Shown: one piece after another, positions 21,992 to 31,445 of the stretch
Layout of the letters: the number at the start of each line of letters is the position of its first letter
Position numbering within the stretch: the stretch's first letter is position 1
NCBI GenBank assembly: GCA_944380845.1
Contig: CALWIU010000072.1
Span: 1 to 38,430 of the forward strand
DNA from: an uncultured Clostridia bacterium
GTDB lineage: Bacteria > Bacillota > Clostridia > Oscillospirales > Acutalibacteraceae
Reading direction: 5' to 3'
DNA length: 38,430 bases
Translations under genes and position numbers: made by a program
The notes under the pieces: model-generated
Databases searched by the model: none
What the model was told of the DNA's origin: nothing
Seen by the model: only the letters and a program-made list of their open reading frames with translations

Positions 21992-23782
21992 ATGCCAAGA
22001 CAAAAGAATAATGATTTGTCAAATGTCCGTGTCGGCGCGAAAATCACGCCGGCAAAGAAGCCCCGTGCCCCGCGCACAGCCAAACCCGCCCGGACAAAAA
22101 AGCCCGCCGCACAAAAAAAGAAAGAGGAACCGATTCGCATTTCCTTCCTCGGCGGTTTGAACGAAATCGGCAAGAACATGACTGCTTTTGAATATAAAGA
22201 GGATATGATGCTTCTGGATTGCGGTCTGAGTTTCCCGGATGCGGATATGCCCGGTGTGGATCTGGTTTTGCCTGATTTCACCTACATTACCCGTAATGCT
22301 GATAAAATTCGCGGTATTGTGATCACCCACGGACACGAAGACCATATCGGCGGTCTGCCGTATCTTCTGAAAGAAGTCAATTTGCCGATCTATGCTACCC
22401 GCCTGACGGCCGGATTGATTATGGGCAAGCTCAAAGAGCATAATTTGGATAAATCCGTTGTGCTGAATGTGATTAAACCCGGTGATGTAATCAAACTTGG
22501 CGCGTTTTCCGTGGAAGCCATTCATGTGAATCACTCCATTCCCGATCCGATCGGCGTTGCCATCAAATGCGGCGGCGGTACGATCATCCATACCGGTGAT
22601 TTCAAAATTGACTCAACGCCCATTGACGGGGATATTATTGATCTGGCTCGTTTCGCTGCGCTCGGTCGGGAGGGCGTGCTCTGCCTGATGACAGATTCCA
22701 CCAACGCTGAGCGTCAGGGATATACCGAAAGCGAACGCAAAGTCGGCGGATCGCTGAACCACCTGTTTGCCTTAGCCGGAAAAAGGCGGGTCATTGTCGC
22801 AACCTTTGCTTCCAATATCCACCGGGTTCAGCAGATTATTGACATCTCCGACCATTTGGGCAGAAAAGTTGCTCTTTCGGGCAGAAGCCTTGAAAATGTA
22901 GTCGCTGTTGCGGCGGAATTGGGGTATTTAAAGGTTCCCGATGGGATTCTGATATCGGTGGATGAGGTCAAAAAATATCCGGATGAAAAAATCACGCTGA
23001 TTACCACCGGCAGTCAGGGCGAGCCGATGTCCGCTCTGACGCGGATGTCGTCTTCCGATCACCGCAAAATCCAGATAACGCCCAATGATGTGGTCATTAT
23101 TTCCGCTACGCCCATTCCCGGCAACGAAAAAACCGTCGGCAAGGTAATTGACGATCTGCTGATGTTGGGCGCAGAGGTCTTTTACAATCAGATGTACGAT
23201 GTTCATGTTTCCGGTCATGCCCGGCAGGAAGAGTTGAAAATGATGCTGAGCATCGTAAAACCGAAATATTTCATTCCTGTTCACGGAGAGAGAAAACACC
23301 TGACCGCCAACGCATTTTTGGGTGAATCCGTTGGCATACCCCGTGAAAATATTCTGCTTGCTGCCAACGGAACGCAGGTCACCCTGACTTCTTCCTCCAT
23401 GAAAGCCGACACGACGGTACCTGCCGGCAGGGTTTTTGTGGATGGCTACGGTGTGGGTGATGTCGGAAATATTATTTTGCGTGACCGTAAAAAATTATCG
23501 GAAGACGGATTGCTGGCAGTCAGCTTCGCCATCGACACAACGAACGGCTGCATGATCGCCGGACCCACGATGGAATCGCGCGGCTTTGTTTATGTCAAGG
23601 ATTCTGACGAGCTGTTCCATGACGCCTGTGCTCTGGTGGAAAAAATCGTCGCCCGTTATACGAAAAAAGGCAGGGTAGATATCCCGGCGGTGAAAAATCA
23701 TATCCGTGATGAGCTTACCCGCTTTATGTATGAGCGGACCAAACGCGGTCCGATTGTTGTTCCGATCATTCTGGAACTGTAA
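21992..23782 (+). CDS. rnj: Ribonuclease J
   Basis: 596 residues. RNase J is a metallo-beta-lactamase-fold nuclease with 5'-3' exo- and endonuclease activity, central to mRNA decay and rRNA maturation in Firmicutes. The metal motif HGHEDHIGG lies at about 113-121; HTGDFKID, DSTNAERQG (beta-CASP), FASNIHRVQ, SGRSLENV, PVHGERKHL and the C-terminal core follow. An unusual N-terminal tail of about 45 residues is rich in Lys, Pro and Ala (KKPRAPRTAKPARTKK) and could bind RNA. The start has AAAGGAG about 8 nt upstream. rplI and dnaB follow closely. Which of J1 or J2 it equals cannot be said. Confidence 0.95.
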   Translation: MPRQKNNDLSNVRVGAKITPAKKPRAPRTAKPARTKKPAAQKKKEEPIRISFLGGLNEIGKNMTAFEYKEDMMLLDCGLSFPDADMPGVDLVLPDFTYITRNADKIRGIVITHGHEDHIGGLPYLLKEVNLPIYATRLTAGLIMGKLKEHNLDKSVVLNVIKPGDVIKLGAFSVEAIHVNHSIPDPIGVAIKCGGGTIIHTGDFKIDSTPIDGDIIDLARFAALGREGVLCLMTDSTNAERQGYTESERKVGGSLNHLFALAGKRRVIVATFASNIHRVQQIIDISDHLGRKVALSGRSLENVVAVAAELGYLKVPDGILISVDEVKKYPDEKITLITTGSQGEPMSALTRMSSSDHRKIQITPNDVVIISATPIPGNEKTVGKVIDDLLMLGAEVFYNQMYDVHVSGHARQEELKMMLSIVKPKYFIPVHGERKHLTANAFLGESVGIPRENILLAANGTQVTLTSSSMKADTTVPAGRVFVDGYGVGDVGNIILRDRKKLSEDGLLAVSFAIDTTNGCMIAGPTMESRGFVYVKDSDELFHDACALVEKIVARYTKKGRVDIPAVKNHIRDELTRFMYERTKRGPIVVPIILEL

Positions 23783-23814
23783 AATGTAACCAAATCCCGA
23801 AAGGATGAGATCAG

Positions 23815-24255
23815 ATGGATGTTATTTTGCTTCAGGATGTGAAAAGCCTTGGCAAAAAAGGCGAAAAAGTAAAGGTCAATGACGGTTACGGCAGAAACTT
23901 TCTGCTGCCTCGGGGACTTGCCAAAGAGGCGAACGCACAGGCAATAAGCGAGCTGAAGAACCGCGAAGCCGCCACAGCTTACAGAAAGGCGGAAGAATTA
24001 AAAAAAGCACAGGAGGATGCCGCCAAAATCTCAGGCAAAACGGTCGTCCTTACAGCGAAAGCCGGTCAGAACGGCAAGCTTTTCGGCTCTGTTACCGCAA
24101 AGGAAATCGCGGAGGGTCTGCTTGCGCAGTTTGGTGTGTCGGCGGATAAACGGAAGATCACAGTACAGGAGATCAAAGCCTTCGGCACCTATGAATGCGA
24201 AGTCAAACTGCACACCGATGTGACGGCGAAATGCTTTGTGCGGGTCGGCGAATAA
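23815..24255 (+). CDS. rplI: 50S ribosomal protein L9
   Basis: 146 residues, the family's normal length. The N-terminal rRNA-binding domain begins MDVILLQDVKSLGKKGE with the signature VNDGYGRNFLLPRGLA, then comes the long connecting helix and the C-terminal domain LFGSVTAKEIAEGLLAQFGV. AAAGGATGAG precedes the start. The pair rplI-dnaB is widely conserved in Firmicutes. Confidence 0.97.
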   Translation: MDVILLQDVKSLGKKGEKVKVNDGYGRNFLLPRGLAKEANAQAISELKNREAATAYRKAEELKKAQEDAAKISGKTVVLTAKAGQNGKLFGSVTAKEIAEGLLAQFGVSADKRKITVQEIKAFGTYECEVKLHTDVTAKCFVRVGE

Positions 24256-24272
24256 AAACGGGGGAGTAAACC

Positions 24273-25646
24273 TTGGCTAACGAAACGCGCTTTACGCCGG
24301 AAGGCGAGCTGCCGTTTTCTCTGGAAGCGGAACAGGCTGTGCTCGGCTCCATTCTTTTGGATCCGTCGTGCCTGAATGCGGTGGCTATGACGCTGAAGGT
24401 GGAGCATTTCTACTTACAGCAGCATCGCGATATCTATTCACATATGCTGGCGCTGGACACTTCCTCCGGCGGCAAGCTGGACGCGCTTCTTTTGCTGAAC
24501 GCCTTAAAGGAAGATAAGTTGTTTACCGATGAGGCGGGCAAAAATTATCTGTATCAATTGTCTGTGAATGTGCCGACGACCGAGAATGTGGAATCCTATG
24601 CGCGCATTATCAAAGAAAAATATTATGTGCGCAGCCTGATTCTTGCATCCCGCGAGATCATTGAAAATGCACAGTCCGGCAGCGAGGATGCGGAACTGCT
24701 TTTGGATTTTGCGGAGCAGAAGATTTATAATATTCGTCAGGGGCAGACCGTTGCGGGCCCGAGCCGGCTGGGAGATATTATCCCCGGGGTGTATGAGCGG
24801 CTTCGTCAGCTTACTTCCGATGAACGCGAGCAGTACATGGGGCTGAAAACCGGTTTTGAGGATCTGGATCGGGTGACCACGGGTCTGAATAAGTCCGATC
24901 TGATTATCATCGGTGCGCGTCCTGCAATGGGTAAAACCAGCTTTGCGTTGAATCTGGCGCGGAATGTTGCCGTGCGCGGACATAAAAAAGTGTTGTTCTT
25001 TTCTCTGGAAATGGGCAAGGAGCAACTGGCGCAGCGTGTCCTTGCTACGGAAGCGCGTGTTGAAAGCACCAAGATGCGTACCGGCAGATTTGATGTGCCG
25101 GAATGGCAAAAACTGGCACAGGCGACCATGTTTTTGTCGGATATTGAGCTTTATTTTGACGATACTTCCAATATTACCGTACCGGAAATGAAAGCGCGCA
25201 TCCGGCGTTTGAAAAATGTAGACTGTGTGATTATCGATTATTTGCAGCTGATGAAATCTGCTGTAAAAACCGATAACCGTGTACAGGAAGTTACTGAAAT
25301 TACGCGCAGTTTAAAATTGATGGCGAAGGATTTGAATATCCCGGTCATTACCTGCGCGCAGCTGGCGCGCGGTACGGAGCAGCGCGGAAAATCCCATAAA
25401 CCGCAGCTCTCCGATTTGCGTGAATCCGGATCCATTGAGCAGGATGCGGATATTGTCATGATGCTTTATCGTGACAATTACTATTCCGATACCGGTGAGG
25501 ACGGCCCTGCGCTGCCCAATACGGCGCAGGTTCTTGTGCAAAAGAACCGCCACGGCCCGACTGCCGATATCGATTTGAACTGGATTCCCGAATTTACCCT
25601 CTTTACCACAAAGGAACGAGATCGCGATGAAAACGAAAGTGCTTGA
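24273..25646 (+). CDS. dnaB: Replicative DNA helicase DnaB
   Basis: 457 residues. This hexameric helicase (called DnaC in Bacillus) unwinds DNA at the replication fork. The N-terminal domain starts LPFSLEAEQAVLGSILLDP; the RecA-like domain has Walker A GARPAMGKTS at about 214-223, FFSLEMGKEQLAQR, Walker B VIIDYLQLM and QLSDLRESGSIEQDAD. The start is TTG at 24273 behind GGGGGAG. No intein is present. It overlaps tilS by 20 nt. Confidence 0.97.
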   Translation: MANETRFTPEGELPFSLEAEQAVLGSILLDPSCLNAVAMTLKVEHFYLQQHRDIYSHMLALDTSSGGKLDALLLLNALKEDKLFTDEAGKNYLYQLSVNVPTTENVESYARIIKEKYYVRSLILASREIIENAQSGSEDAELLLDFAEQKIYNIRQGQTVAGPSRLGDIIPGVYERLRQLTSDEREQYMGLKTGFEDLDRVTTGLNKSDLIIIGARPAMGKTSFALNLARNVAVRGHKKVLFFSLEMGKEQLAQRVLATEARVESTKMRTGRFDVPEWQKLAQATMFLSDIELYFDDTSNITVPEMKARIRRLKNVDCVIIDYLQLMKSAVKTDNRVQEVTEITRSLKLMAKDLNIPVITCAQLARGTEQRGKSHKPQLSDLRESGSIEQDADIVMMLYRDNYYSDTGEDGPALPNTAQVLVQKNRHGPTADIDLNWIPEFTLFTTKERDRDENESA

Positions 25647-26994
25647 GTCGGTCGCGCGATATTCGATCCCCCTTGACGGGCGGGAAATCATCGTGGCTGT
25701 TTCCGGCGGCAGTGATTCCATGGCGCTTTTGCACCTGCTGGTGACGCTGAGAAGCGAATGTCATCTGACTTTGCGCGCCGCCCATGTCAATCATGGGATC
25801 CGGGGAGAGGACGCGCAGCGGGACGAACGGCTGGTACGCAGAGCGTGCCTTCTCTGGGGGGTTCCCCTTGCTGTTTTGCGCGCGGATGTGCCTGCGCTGG
25901 CGAAGAAAAGCGGCGAAGGGTTGGAGGAATGCGGCAGACGGATCCGATACGCTTTTTTTGAATCTCTTTCGCACGATGCGCTGATTGCCACCGCCCATCA
26001 TGCCGAAGATGCGGCAGAAAGTTTTTTGCTGCATCTGGCGCGCGGGTGCGGGCTTGGCGGACTGACAGGGATTGCGCCTGTACGCGGCCGGCTGATCCGT
26101 CCGCTGATCGACTGTGAAAAAGCGGAAATTTACGAGTACTGCCGCCAGAATAACATTCCTTTTTCGGAAGATCAAACCAATGCGGATGAAACTTACGCAA
26201 GAAACCGGCTGCGCCGCAGAGTGCTGCCGCAGATGGAAGAAATCAATCCGGCTTTTCTGCGTTGCTTCAGCCGCGCCGTTTTTTTGCTGCGGGAGGATGA
26301 GGAATATTTATCCCGACAGTGCCAGCTTTTTGCCGAACGGGCAAAAACAGAGGAAGGATATCGCGCCGATGCGCTTTTAGCTGCTCCAAAGGAATTGCGG
26401 CACCGGCTGTTGTTTTTTGTGCTGCGCGATCTCGGCGGTACCATTCCCGAAACAACCCATGTTTTTTGTTTGGAAAAAATTCTGACGGAAGGCGGGTCTG
26501 TGACCGTCCCCGGCGGGCGTGTGATTCAATGCGATAAAACGCTTGTTTTTTTGAAAAAACAGCCGTCGGCGGCTGAACCTGCGCCTCAAATTTTTGATTC
26601 GCTTCCGGAAAAATATTATTTCGGAAGAAAGGAAATTACTTTTTCTCTGACTCCTCCGGAAAAATCTGAAAAAAATGGTTTTGGGGTGTTTCAATATTCC
26701 ATCAATTATGATAGAATAATATATCCCGTAACCATTCGAGCCAGACAGAACGGTGATTTTTTCCGTCCTGCGGGCAGAGGAGTTAAAAAAACGCTCCGTC
26801 AGCTTTTCCGTGAAGCCAAAATTCCGGTTGACGAGCGCGTGGACTGCGTCCTGCTTTGTGATCGGGACGGCATCTTTCTGGCGGAAGGATTCGGCGTGGA
26901 TGAACGGGTAAAAAGCACAGGTGAAAATCGCTTGTATATTACGATACGGAGAAATGAGCATGACGGAAAATATTCAAAACATTCTGCTGACTGA
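25627..26994 (+). CDS. tilS: tRNA(Ile)-lysidine synthase
   Basis: 455 residues. TilS modifies C34 of the CAU-anticodon tRNA-Ile to lysidine so that it reads AUA; it is essential in most bacteria. The PP-loop motif VSGGSDSMALLHL lies near residue 25, followed by HVNHGIRGEDAQRDE, TAHHAEDAAESFLLHLARGCG, FSEDQTNADETYARNRLR and the C-terminal TilS domain. It starts inside the end of dnaB, and its own end overlaps hpt, so translation is probably coupled along tilS-hpt. Confidence 0.95.
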   Translation: MKTKVLESVARYSIPLDGREIIVAVSGGSDSMALLHLLVTLRSECHLTLRAAHVNHGIRGEDAQRDERLVRRACLLWGVPLAVLRADVPALAKKSGEGLEECGRRIRYAFFESLSHDALIATAHHAEDAAESFLLHLARGCGLGGLTGIAPVRGRLIRPLIDCEKAEIYEYCRQNNIPFSEDQTNADETYARNRLRRRVLPQMEEINPAFLRCFSRAVFLLREDEEYLSRQCQLFAERAKTEEGYRADALLAAPKELRHRLLFFVLRDLGGTIPETTHVFCLEKILTEGGSVTVPGGRVIQCDKTLVFLKKQPSAAEPAPQIFDSLPEKYYFGRKEITFSLTPPEKSEKNGFGVFQYSINYDRIIYPVTIRARQNGDFFRPAGRGVKKTLRQLFREAKIPVDERVDCVLLCDRDGIFLAEGFGVDERVKSTGENRLYITIRRNEHDGKYSKHSAD

Positions 26995-27487
26995 GCAGCA
27001 GCTTCAGAAAAAAGTCGAAGAACTCGGCGCAAAGATCAGCGCGGATTATCAGGGTAAGAAACTGTTGATGGTCAGCGTGCTGAAAGGCTCCGTGGTCTTT
27101 ATGGCGGATCTGATGCGCCATGTTACCATCCCCTGTGAGATCGATTTCATGTCGGTCAAAAGCTATGGGAACGACACCAAATCTTCCGGCGAGGTTCGCA
27201 TTACCAAGGATCTGGATCGACGGATCGAAGGGTACGACCTTCTGATCGTGGAGGATATCCTTGACAGCGGCAGAACGCTTTCTTATCTGCGTCAGGTGCT
27301 TTTCGCACGCCATCCGGCAAGCATTCGCATTTGTACGCTGCTCGACAAGCCGGATCGGCGCGAAGCGAAGGATGTGGCGGCAGACTATGTCGGCTTTGTG
27401 ATCCCGGATGCTTTTGTGGTCGGTTACGGTCTGGACTATGCGGAAAAATACCGCAATCTGCCTTATGTGGGGATTGTTACCCCGTAA
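26960..27487 (+). CDS. hpt: Hypoxanthine phosphoribosyltransferase
   Basis: 175 residues, the usual length. It salvages hypoxanthine and guanine with PRPP. The PRPP-binding loop is LLIVEDILDSGRTLSYL; VLKGSVVFMADLMRH and VGYGLDYAEKYRNLPYVG are also family segments. The start at 26960 is chosen because CGGAG lies 8 nt before it; the ATG at 26954 is too close to that site. It overlaps tilS by 35 nt. The order tilS-hpt-ftsH is the same as in B. subtilis. Confidence 0.95.
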   Translation: MTENIQNILLTEQQLQKKVEELGAKISADYQGKKLLMVSVLKGSVVFMADLMRHVTIPCEIDFMSVKSYGNDTKSSGEVRITKDLDRRIEGYDLLIVEDILDSGRTLSYLRQVLFARHPASIRICTLLDKPDRREAKDVAADYVGFVIPDAFVVGYGLDYAEKYRNLPYVGIVTP

Positions 27488-27569
27488 GTGAAAACAAAGA
27501 AAAAGATCCGGCGCTTGCGCCCTTTATCATAGATCGGGATTTTTCATCCCATAAAGGAGTGACCATTAC

Positions 27570-29597
27570 TTGAATAATCGGTGGAAACAAATCCTTCCGT
27601 ATCTTGCCATCCCTTTGCTTTTGATTGCCATGCTTCTTTTCCTGACCACTCGTCAGCAGCCGGAAAAGCTGGCATATTATGAAGTCATCGAACTTTTTGA
27701 AGAAGATCAGGTGTCGGAATTCACCCTGAATCTGAGCAGCGGTGAGCTGGAATACCGCTTAAAAGGGGACGATACCGGCATTCGCAGCTATACGGTGCCG
27801 AATGTCAGTATGTTTATCGACGACATCCACGATCATGTCAAATCCTATAACGAAAGCGTACCTGAAAACCAGCAGATCAAATACGATTACCTGCGTGGCT
27901 CTTCCAATTCCTGGTGGGTCAGCCTTTTGCCGACGGTCATTTTAATGGCGGTTCTGGGCATTGCGATGTATGTCATGATGCGGAAAATGAACCAGACCAT
28001 CACCAGCGAAACAAACCGCACCATCAGTTTCGGCAAAGCGCGTATCCGCAACGGCAAAGACGAAAAACGAAAGACCACTTTTGCCGATGTTGCCGGTGCG
28101 GATGAAGAAAAGGCGGAATTGCAGGAGATCGTTGACCTTTTGCGTGATCCCAGCCGCTTCCACGAACTGGGTGCACGGATCCCCAAGGGCGTGCTTTTGG
28201 TTGGCCCTCCCGGCACCGGTAAAACGCTGCTGGCCAGAGCGGTTGCAGGTGAAGCGGATGTTCCCTTCTTCTCTATTTCCGGTTCTGACTTTCTGGAAAT
28301 GTATGTCGGCGTTGGTGCATCGCGTGTGCGTGATCTGTTTGATCAGGCGAAAAAGAACGCCCCGTCTATTATCTTTATCGATGAAATTGATGCGGTCGGA
28401 CGCCACAGAGGCGCCGGCATGGGCGGCGGTCACGATGAGAGAGAGCAAACGCTGAACCAGATGTTGGTAGAAATGGACGGTTTCGGATATAACGAAGGCG
28501 TTGTCGTCATTGCCGCTACCAACCGCCCGGATATTTTGGATCCGGCGCTGCTGCGTCCCGGCCGTTTTGACCGTCAGGTGACCGTTGGGCTGCCCGATGT
28601 CAAAGGCAGAACGGAAATTTTGAAAGTTCACGCCAAAAAGCCCTATAAACCCCTTGCGCCTGATGTGAAGCTGGAGGAAATCGCAAAGTCCACTGTCGGA
28701 TTTACCGGCGCGGATCTGGAAAACCTTCTGAACGAAGCGGCGCTTTTGGCGGCGCGGCGTAAGAAGAAAGCGATTTCGATGAACGAGATCGAGGAAGCGA
28801 CAATGAAGGTCATTGTCGGTACGGAGAAAAAATCCCATAAACGCACCATGGAAGATAAGCGCATCACCGCTTATCACGAAGCGGGTCATGCCATCGCTAC
28901 GCATTTTCAGGACGGGCAGGATCCCGTTCAGCATGTTTCCATTGTGCCGCGCGGTATGGCGGCGGGCTTTACGCTGTCGCGTCCGGAACAGGACAGTATG
29001 CATGTGTCCCGTCAGTATCTTTTGGATGAGATCGTCGTTCTTTTGGGCGGCCGTGTATCGGAAGAACTGTTTATTGGCGATATCTGTACAGGCGCGTCCA
29101 ATGACATCGAGCGGGCAACCGAGATGGCGCGCAATATGGTCACGAAATACGGCATGAGCGATTCGCTCGGGCCGATCAATTACGGAAGCGGTGACCATGA
29201 AGTCTTTTTGGGTAAGGATTACGGCAACATCCGTAATTATTCCGAAGCGGTTGCGGCGGAGATCGATGAGGAAATCAACCGCATCATTCATTCCAGCTAC
29301 AAGCGCTGTGAGGAAATACTGAAAGCCCATTCCGACAAGCTGAAACAGCTTGCGGAATACCTGATCGAATATGAAAAGATCGACGGAGACGATTTCCGCG
29401 CCATGATGGAGGGCAGACCCTTTACGCCGCCCACCCTGAGCGAGGAGTCATCACCGGAAAAAACACAGACGGATCCGCCGGCGCCGGACGAAACGGCGCA
29501 GGAGCCTTCGGTTTTGCCTCAGCCTGCTCAGCAGCCGCAGGAGCCCTCGGCAAACGGAGAACCGACGGAAAATCCTTCGGAAACGCCTGAATCATAA
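27570..29597 (+). CDS. ftsH: ATP-dependent zinc metalloprotease FtsH
   Basis: 675 residues. FtsH is a membrane hexamer that unfolds and degrades membrane and regulatory proteins. Two N-terminal spans (about 9-26 and 110-128) frame an external domain; the AAA module has Walker A GPPGTGKT at about 212 and [13 protein letters not shown]; the zinc site HEAGH is at about 436. A tail of some 60 residues is rich in Pro, Glu and Gln ([19 protein letters not shown]). The start is TTG at 27570 with AAAGGAG 10 nt upstream. The 82-nt gap after hpt contains a short GGCGC/GCGCC repeat but no clear terminator. Confidence 0.97.
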   Translation: MNNRWKQILPYLAIPLLLIAMLLFLTTRQQPEKLAYYEVIELFEEDQVSEFTLNLSSGELEYRLKGDDTGIRSYTVPNVSMFIDDIHDHVKSYNESVPENQQIKYDYLRGSSNSWWVSLLPTVILMAVLGIAMYVMMRKMNQTITSETNRTISFGKARIRNGKDEKRKTTFADVAGADEEKAELQEIVDLLRDPSRFHELGARIPKGVLLVGPPGTGKTLLARAVAGEADVPFFSISGSDFLEMYVGVGASRVRDLFDQAKKNAPSIIFIDEIDAVGRHRGAGMGGGHDEREQTLNQMLVEMDGFGYNEGVVVIAATNRPDILDPALLRPGRFDRQVTVGLPDVKGRTEILKVHAKKPYKPLAPDVKLEEIAKSTVGFTGADLENLLNEAALLAARRKKKAISMNEIEEATMKVIVGTEKKSHKRTMEDKRITAYHEAGHAIATHFQDGQDPVQHVSIVPRGMAAGFTLSRPEQDSMHVSRQYLLDEIVVLLGGRVSEELFIGDICTGASNDIERATEMARNMVTKYGMSDSLGPINYGSGDHEVFLGKDYGNIRNYSEAVAAEIDEEINRIIHSSYKRCEEILKAHSDKLKQLAEYLIEYEKIDGDDFRAMMEGRPFTPPTLSEESSPEKTQTDPPAPDETAQEPSVLPQPAQQPQEPSANGEPTENPSETPES

Positions 29598-29610
29598 TTT
29601 TTTATCGCAG

Positions 29611-29641
29611 ACCGCCGTGGTGAAAATCACGGCGGTTTTTC
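29611..29641 (+). terminator. Intrinsic terminator after ftsH
   Basis: Perfect stem ACCGCCGTG/CACGGCGGT (29611-29619 and 29628-29636) followed by five T, 14 nt after the stop. It closes the housekeeping run. Confidence 0.93.
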
Positions 29642-29698
29642 ATATTCCCGCCCAAATCGGTCATACTTTGCATAGAAACAAAAAAAGGCGGGAACAGG

Positions 29699-30646
29699 AT
29701 GAAGGATAAAATCAGAAAAATTGCCGTTATCGGCACCGGATTTGTCGGTATGAGTTTTGCGTATGCAATGCTTTGCGACGGCGGCTGTGATGAAATGGTA
29801 CTGGTGGATATCGATGAAAAGAAGGCGGCGGGGGAGGCGATGGATCTGAACCATGGCCTGGCATTCGCGCGGGAAAACATGAAAATTTATGCGGGCGGAT
29901 ACGCGGATTGCGCCGATGCGGATGTGGCGGTTTTGGCTGCCGGAGTCAGTCAAAAGCCGGGTGAAGACAGACGCGCGCTTCTCTCGCGCAACATCGAGGT
30001 CTTTCGGGCGATTCTGCTGCCGCTGCTGTCCTGCGGTTTCAACGGTATTCTGCTGGCGGCGACAAACCCGGTGGATGTGATGAGCCGTGCCGCCTGGAAA
30101 CTGTCGGGCTTTGATAAGAAGCGGGTGCTCGGCACGGGAACGGCGCTTGATTCGGCGCGGCTGCGGTATCTTCTGGGTGAGAAGTTTTCTGTTGACCCCA
30201 AAAATGTCCACGCATATGTTATCGGGGAACACGGCGACAGCGAGCTTTGTCCGTGGTCGCAGGCATATGTTTCCACCAAAGCGGTGATCGATATTCTGAA
30301 GGATCGGCCGCAGGAGGAACAGGAGGCGATTTTTGCCCTGTCAAAAGAAGTCAGCGGCGCTGCCATGCGGGTGATCGAAGCGAAAAAGGCGACCTATTAC
30401 GGCATTGGACTGGCTCTTTTGCGCATTGTCAAAGCCATTTTGTCAGATGAAAAAAGCATTTTGACCGTATCAACGCTTTTACAGGGGGAATACGGGGAAG
30501 AAGATGTGTTTGTCGGCGTCCCTGCTGTCATTACCAAAGACGGGGTGCGGGAGGTCGTTTCGTTGTCGTTGACACCGCAGGAAACGCAGCAGTTTCACCT
30601 GTCCTGTGAAACCCTGCGTCAATTGGGACGCTCCGTCGGATTATAA
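29699..30646 (+). CDS. ldh: L-lactate dehydrogenase
   Basis: 315 residues. It reduces pyruvate to L-lactate with NADH, regenerating NAD in fermentation. The NAD-binding start is AVIGTGFVGMSFAYAM, followed by VLVDIDEKKAAGEAMDLNHG, the active loop SQKPGEDRRALL, ATNPVDVMS, the LDSARLRYLL segment and the catalytic His in GEHGDSE. A malate dehydrogenase role is less likely given these motifs. The ribosome binding site is AAGGCGGGAACAGG. It forms a single-gene unit between the ftsH terminator and the next promoter at 30689. Confidence 0.94.
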   Translation: MKDKIRKIAVIGTGFVGMSFAYAMLCDGGCDEMVLVDIDEKKAAGEAMDLNHGLAFARENMKIYAGGYADCADADVAVLAAGVSQKPGEDRRALLSRNIEVFRAILLPLLSCGFNGILLAATNPVDVMSRAAWKLSGFDKKRVLGTGTALDSARLRYLLGEKFSVDPKNVHAYVIGEHGDSELCPWSQAYVSTKAVIDILKDRPQEEQEAIFALSKEVSGAAMRVIEAKKATYYGIGLALLRIVKAILSDEKSILTVSTLLQGEYGEEDVFVGVPAVITKDGVREVVSLSLTPQETQQFHLSCETLRQLGRSVGL

Positions 30647-30688
30647 CGGCGGCGGATAAAAACTTTTACTTTTTTTGCTGTCTTTTTC

Positions 30689-30717
30689 TTGCGCATCCTC
30701 TCCGTCTCTTTTATAAT
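30689..30717 (+). promoter_or_regulatory. Promoter of the XRE regulator/alpha-galactosidase pair
   Basis: TTGCGC (30689-30694), a 17-bp spacer, TATAAT (30712-30717), 24 nt before the start at 30741. The -10 is perfect and the -35 weak, which would suit a regulated promoter. Confidence 0.65.
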
Positions 30718-30740
30718 AAACAGGGAACGGAGGAATGAAC

Positions 30741-31430
30741 ATGAGCATACAAAACGGTGCGCGGCTTGCGGATCTGCGCAAACGCCGCGGCTATTCGCAG
30801 GAGGCGCTGGCGGAAAAATTAGGACTGAGCCGGCAGGCCATTTCCAAATGGGAGCGCGGAGAGTCCTCGCCGGATACCGATACGCTGATTGCGTTGGCGC
30901 GTCTTTACGGGGTCAGCCTCGATGAGCTGATCGATCACACGCCGACAGAAACGGTGCAAAAAGAACAGCCGGCATCAGAACCGGTGCAAAAAGAACAACC
31001 GGCAAGACAGCCGGCAGCAGAACCGGACCGGGAAGCAACGCCTGCTCCGGAAGAAAAAACCGGTAAGAAAAAAGCAAAAAGCAAGGGGCAGCCTTTGTAC
31101 CCGGGACTTGCCGGCAAACTGTTGAAATTTCCCTTCCCCGTTGTGATTATCGCTCTCTATCTGCTGGCGGGCTTTACGGCAAATCTCTGGCATCCGATGT
31201 GGCTGTTGTTTTTGTTGATTCCCGCTTATTATCATTTTGCGCTCTGGCCGGCGCGTGCCACCAACCGCCGTTCCTTTTTGCAGGGGCTTCCGGTCATTGA
31301 AGCTGCGCTGATCCTTTTCCTGCTGCTTGGCTTTTTAGCCGGCGCGTGGAGCTGGTCGTGGATCATCCTGATTCTTGCGGCGCTTTACCATTGGTATATT
31401 GGCAGTCTCTGGAAAGAAAAAAAAGAATAA
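30741..31430 (+). CDS. XRE-family regulator with C-terminal membrane spans
   Basis: 229 residues. The N-terminal 65 form an XRE helix-turn-helix (RRGYSQEALAEKLGLSRQAISKWERGE). A linker of Pro, Glu, Gln and Lys follows with a direct repeat of VQKEQPA. Three or so membrane spans fill the second half (FPVVIIALYLLAGFTANLW, MWLLFLLIPAYYHFALWP, EAALILFLLLGFLAGAW). Such membrane-bound HTH proteins are common in clostridia and presumably respond to envelope state; the target is unknown. GGAGG lies 7 nt before the ATG at 30741, and only 1 nt before the ATG at 30735. The alpha-galactosidase gene starts 15 nt after its stop. Confidence 0.87.
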   Translation: MSIQNGARLADLRKRRGYSQEALAEKLGLSRQAISKWERGESSPDTDTLIALARLYGVSLDELIDHTPTETVQKEQPASEPVQKEQPARQPAAEPDREATPAPEEKTGKKKAKSKGQPLYPGLAGKLLKFPFPVVIIALYLLAGFTANLWHPMWLLFLLIPAYYHFALWPARATNRRSFLQGLPVIEAALILFLLLGFLAGAWSWSWIILILAALYHWYIGSLWKEKKE

Positions 31431-31445
31431 GCGGAGGATTTTTGT

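Noticed and set aside
27488-27569. A terminator between hpt and ftsH
   Set aside because: The GGCGC/GCGCC stem is short, the T run is broken, and tilS-hpt-ftsH is normally one unit.
27942-29330. A 462-codon open frame on the minus strand
   Set aside because: Antisense shadow of ftsH; composition is rich in Arg, His, Ile and Phe in a way typical of reversed coding sequence.
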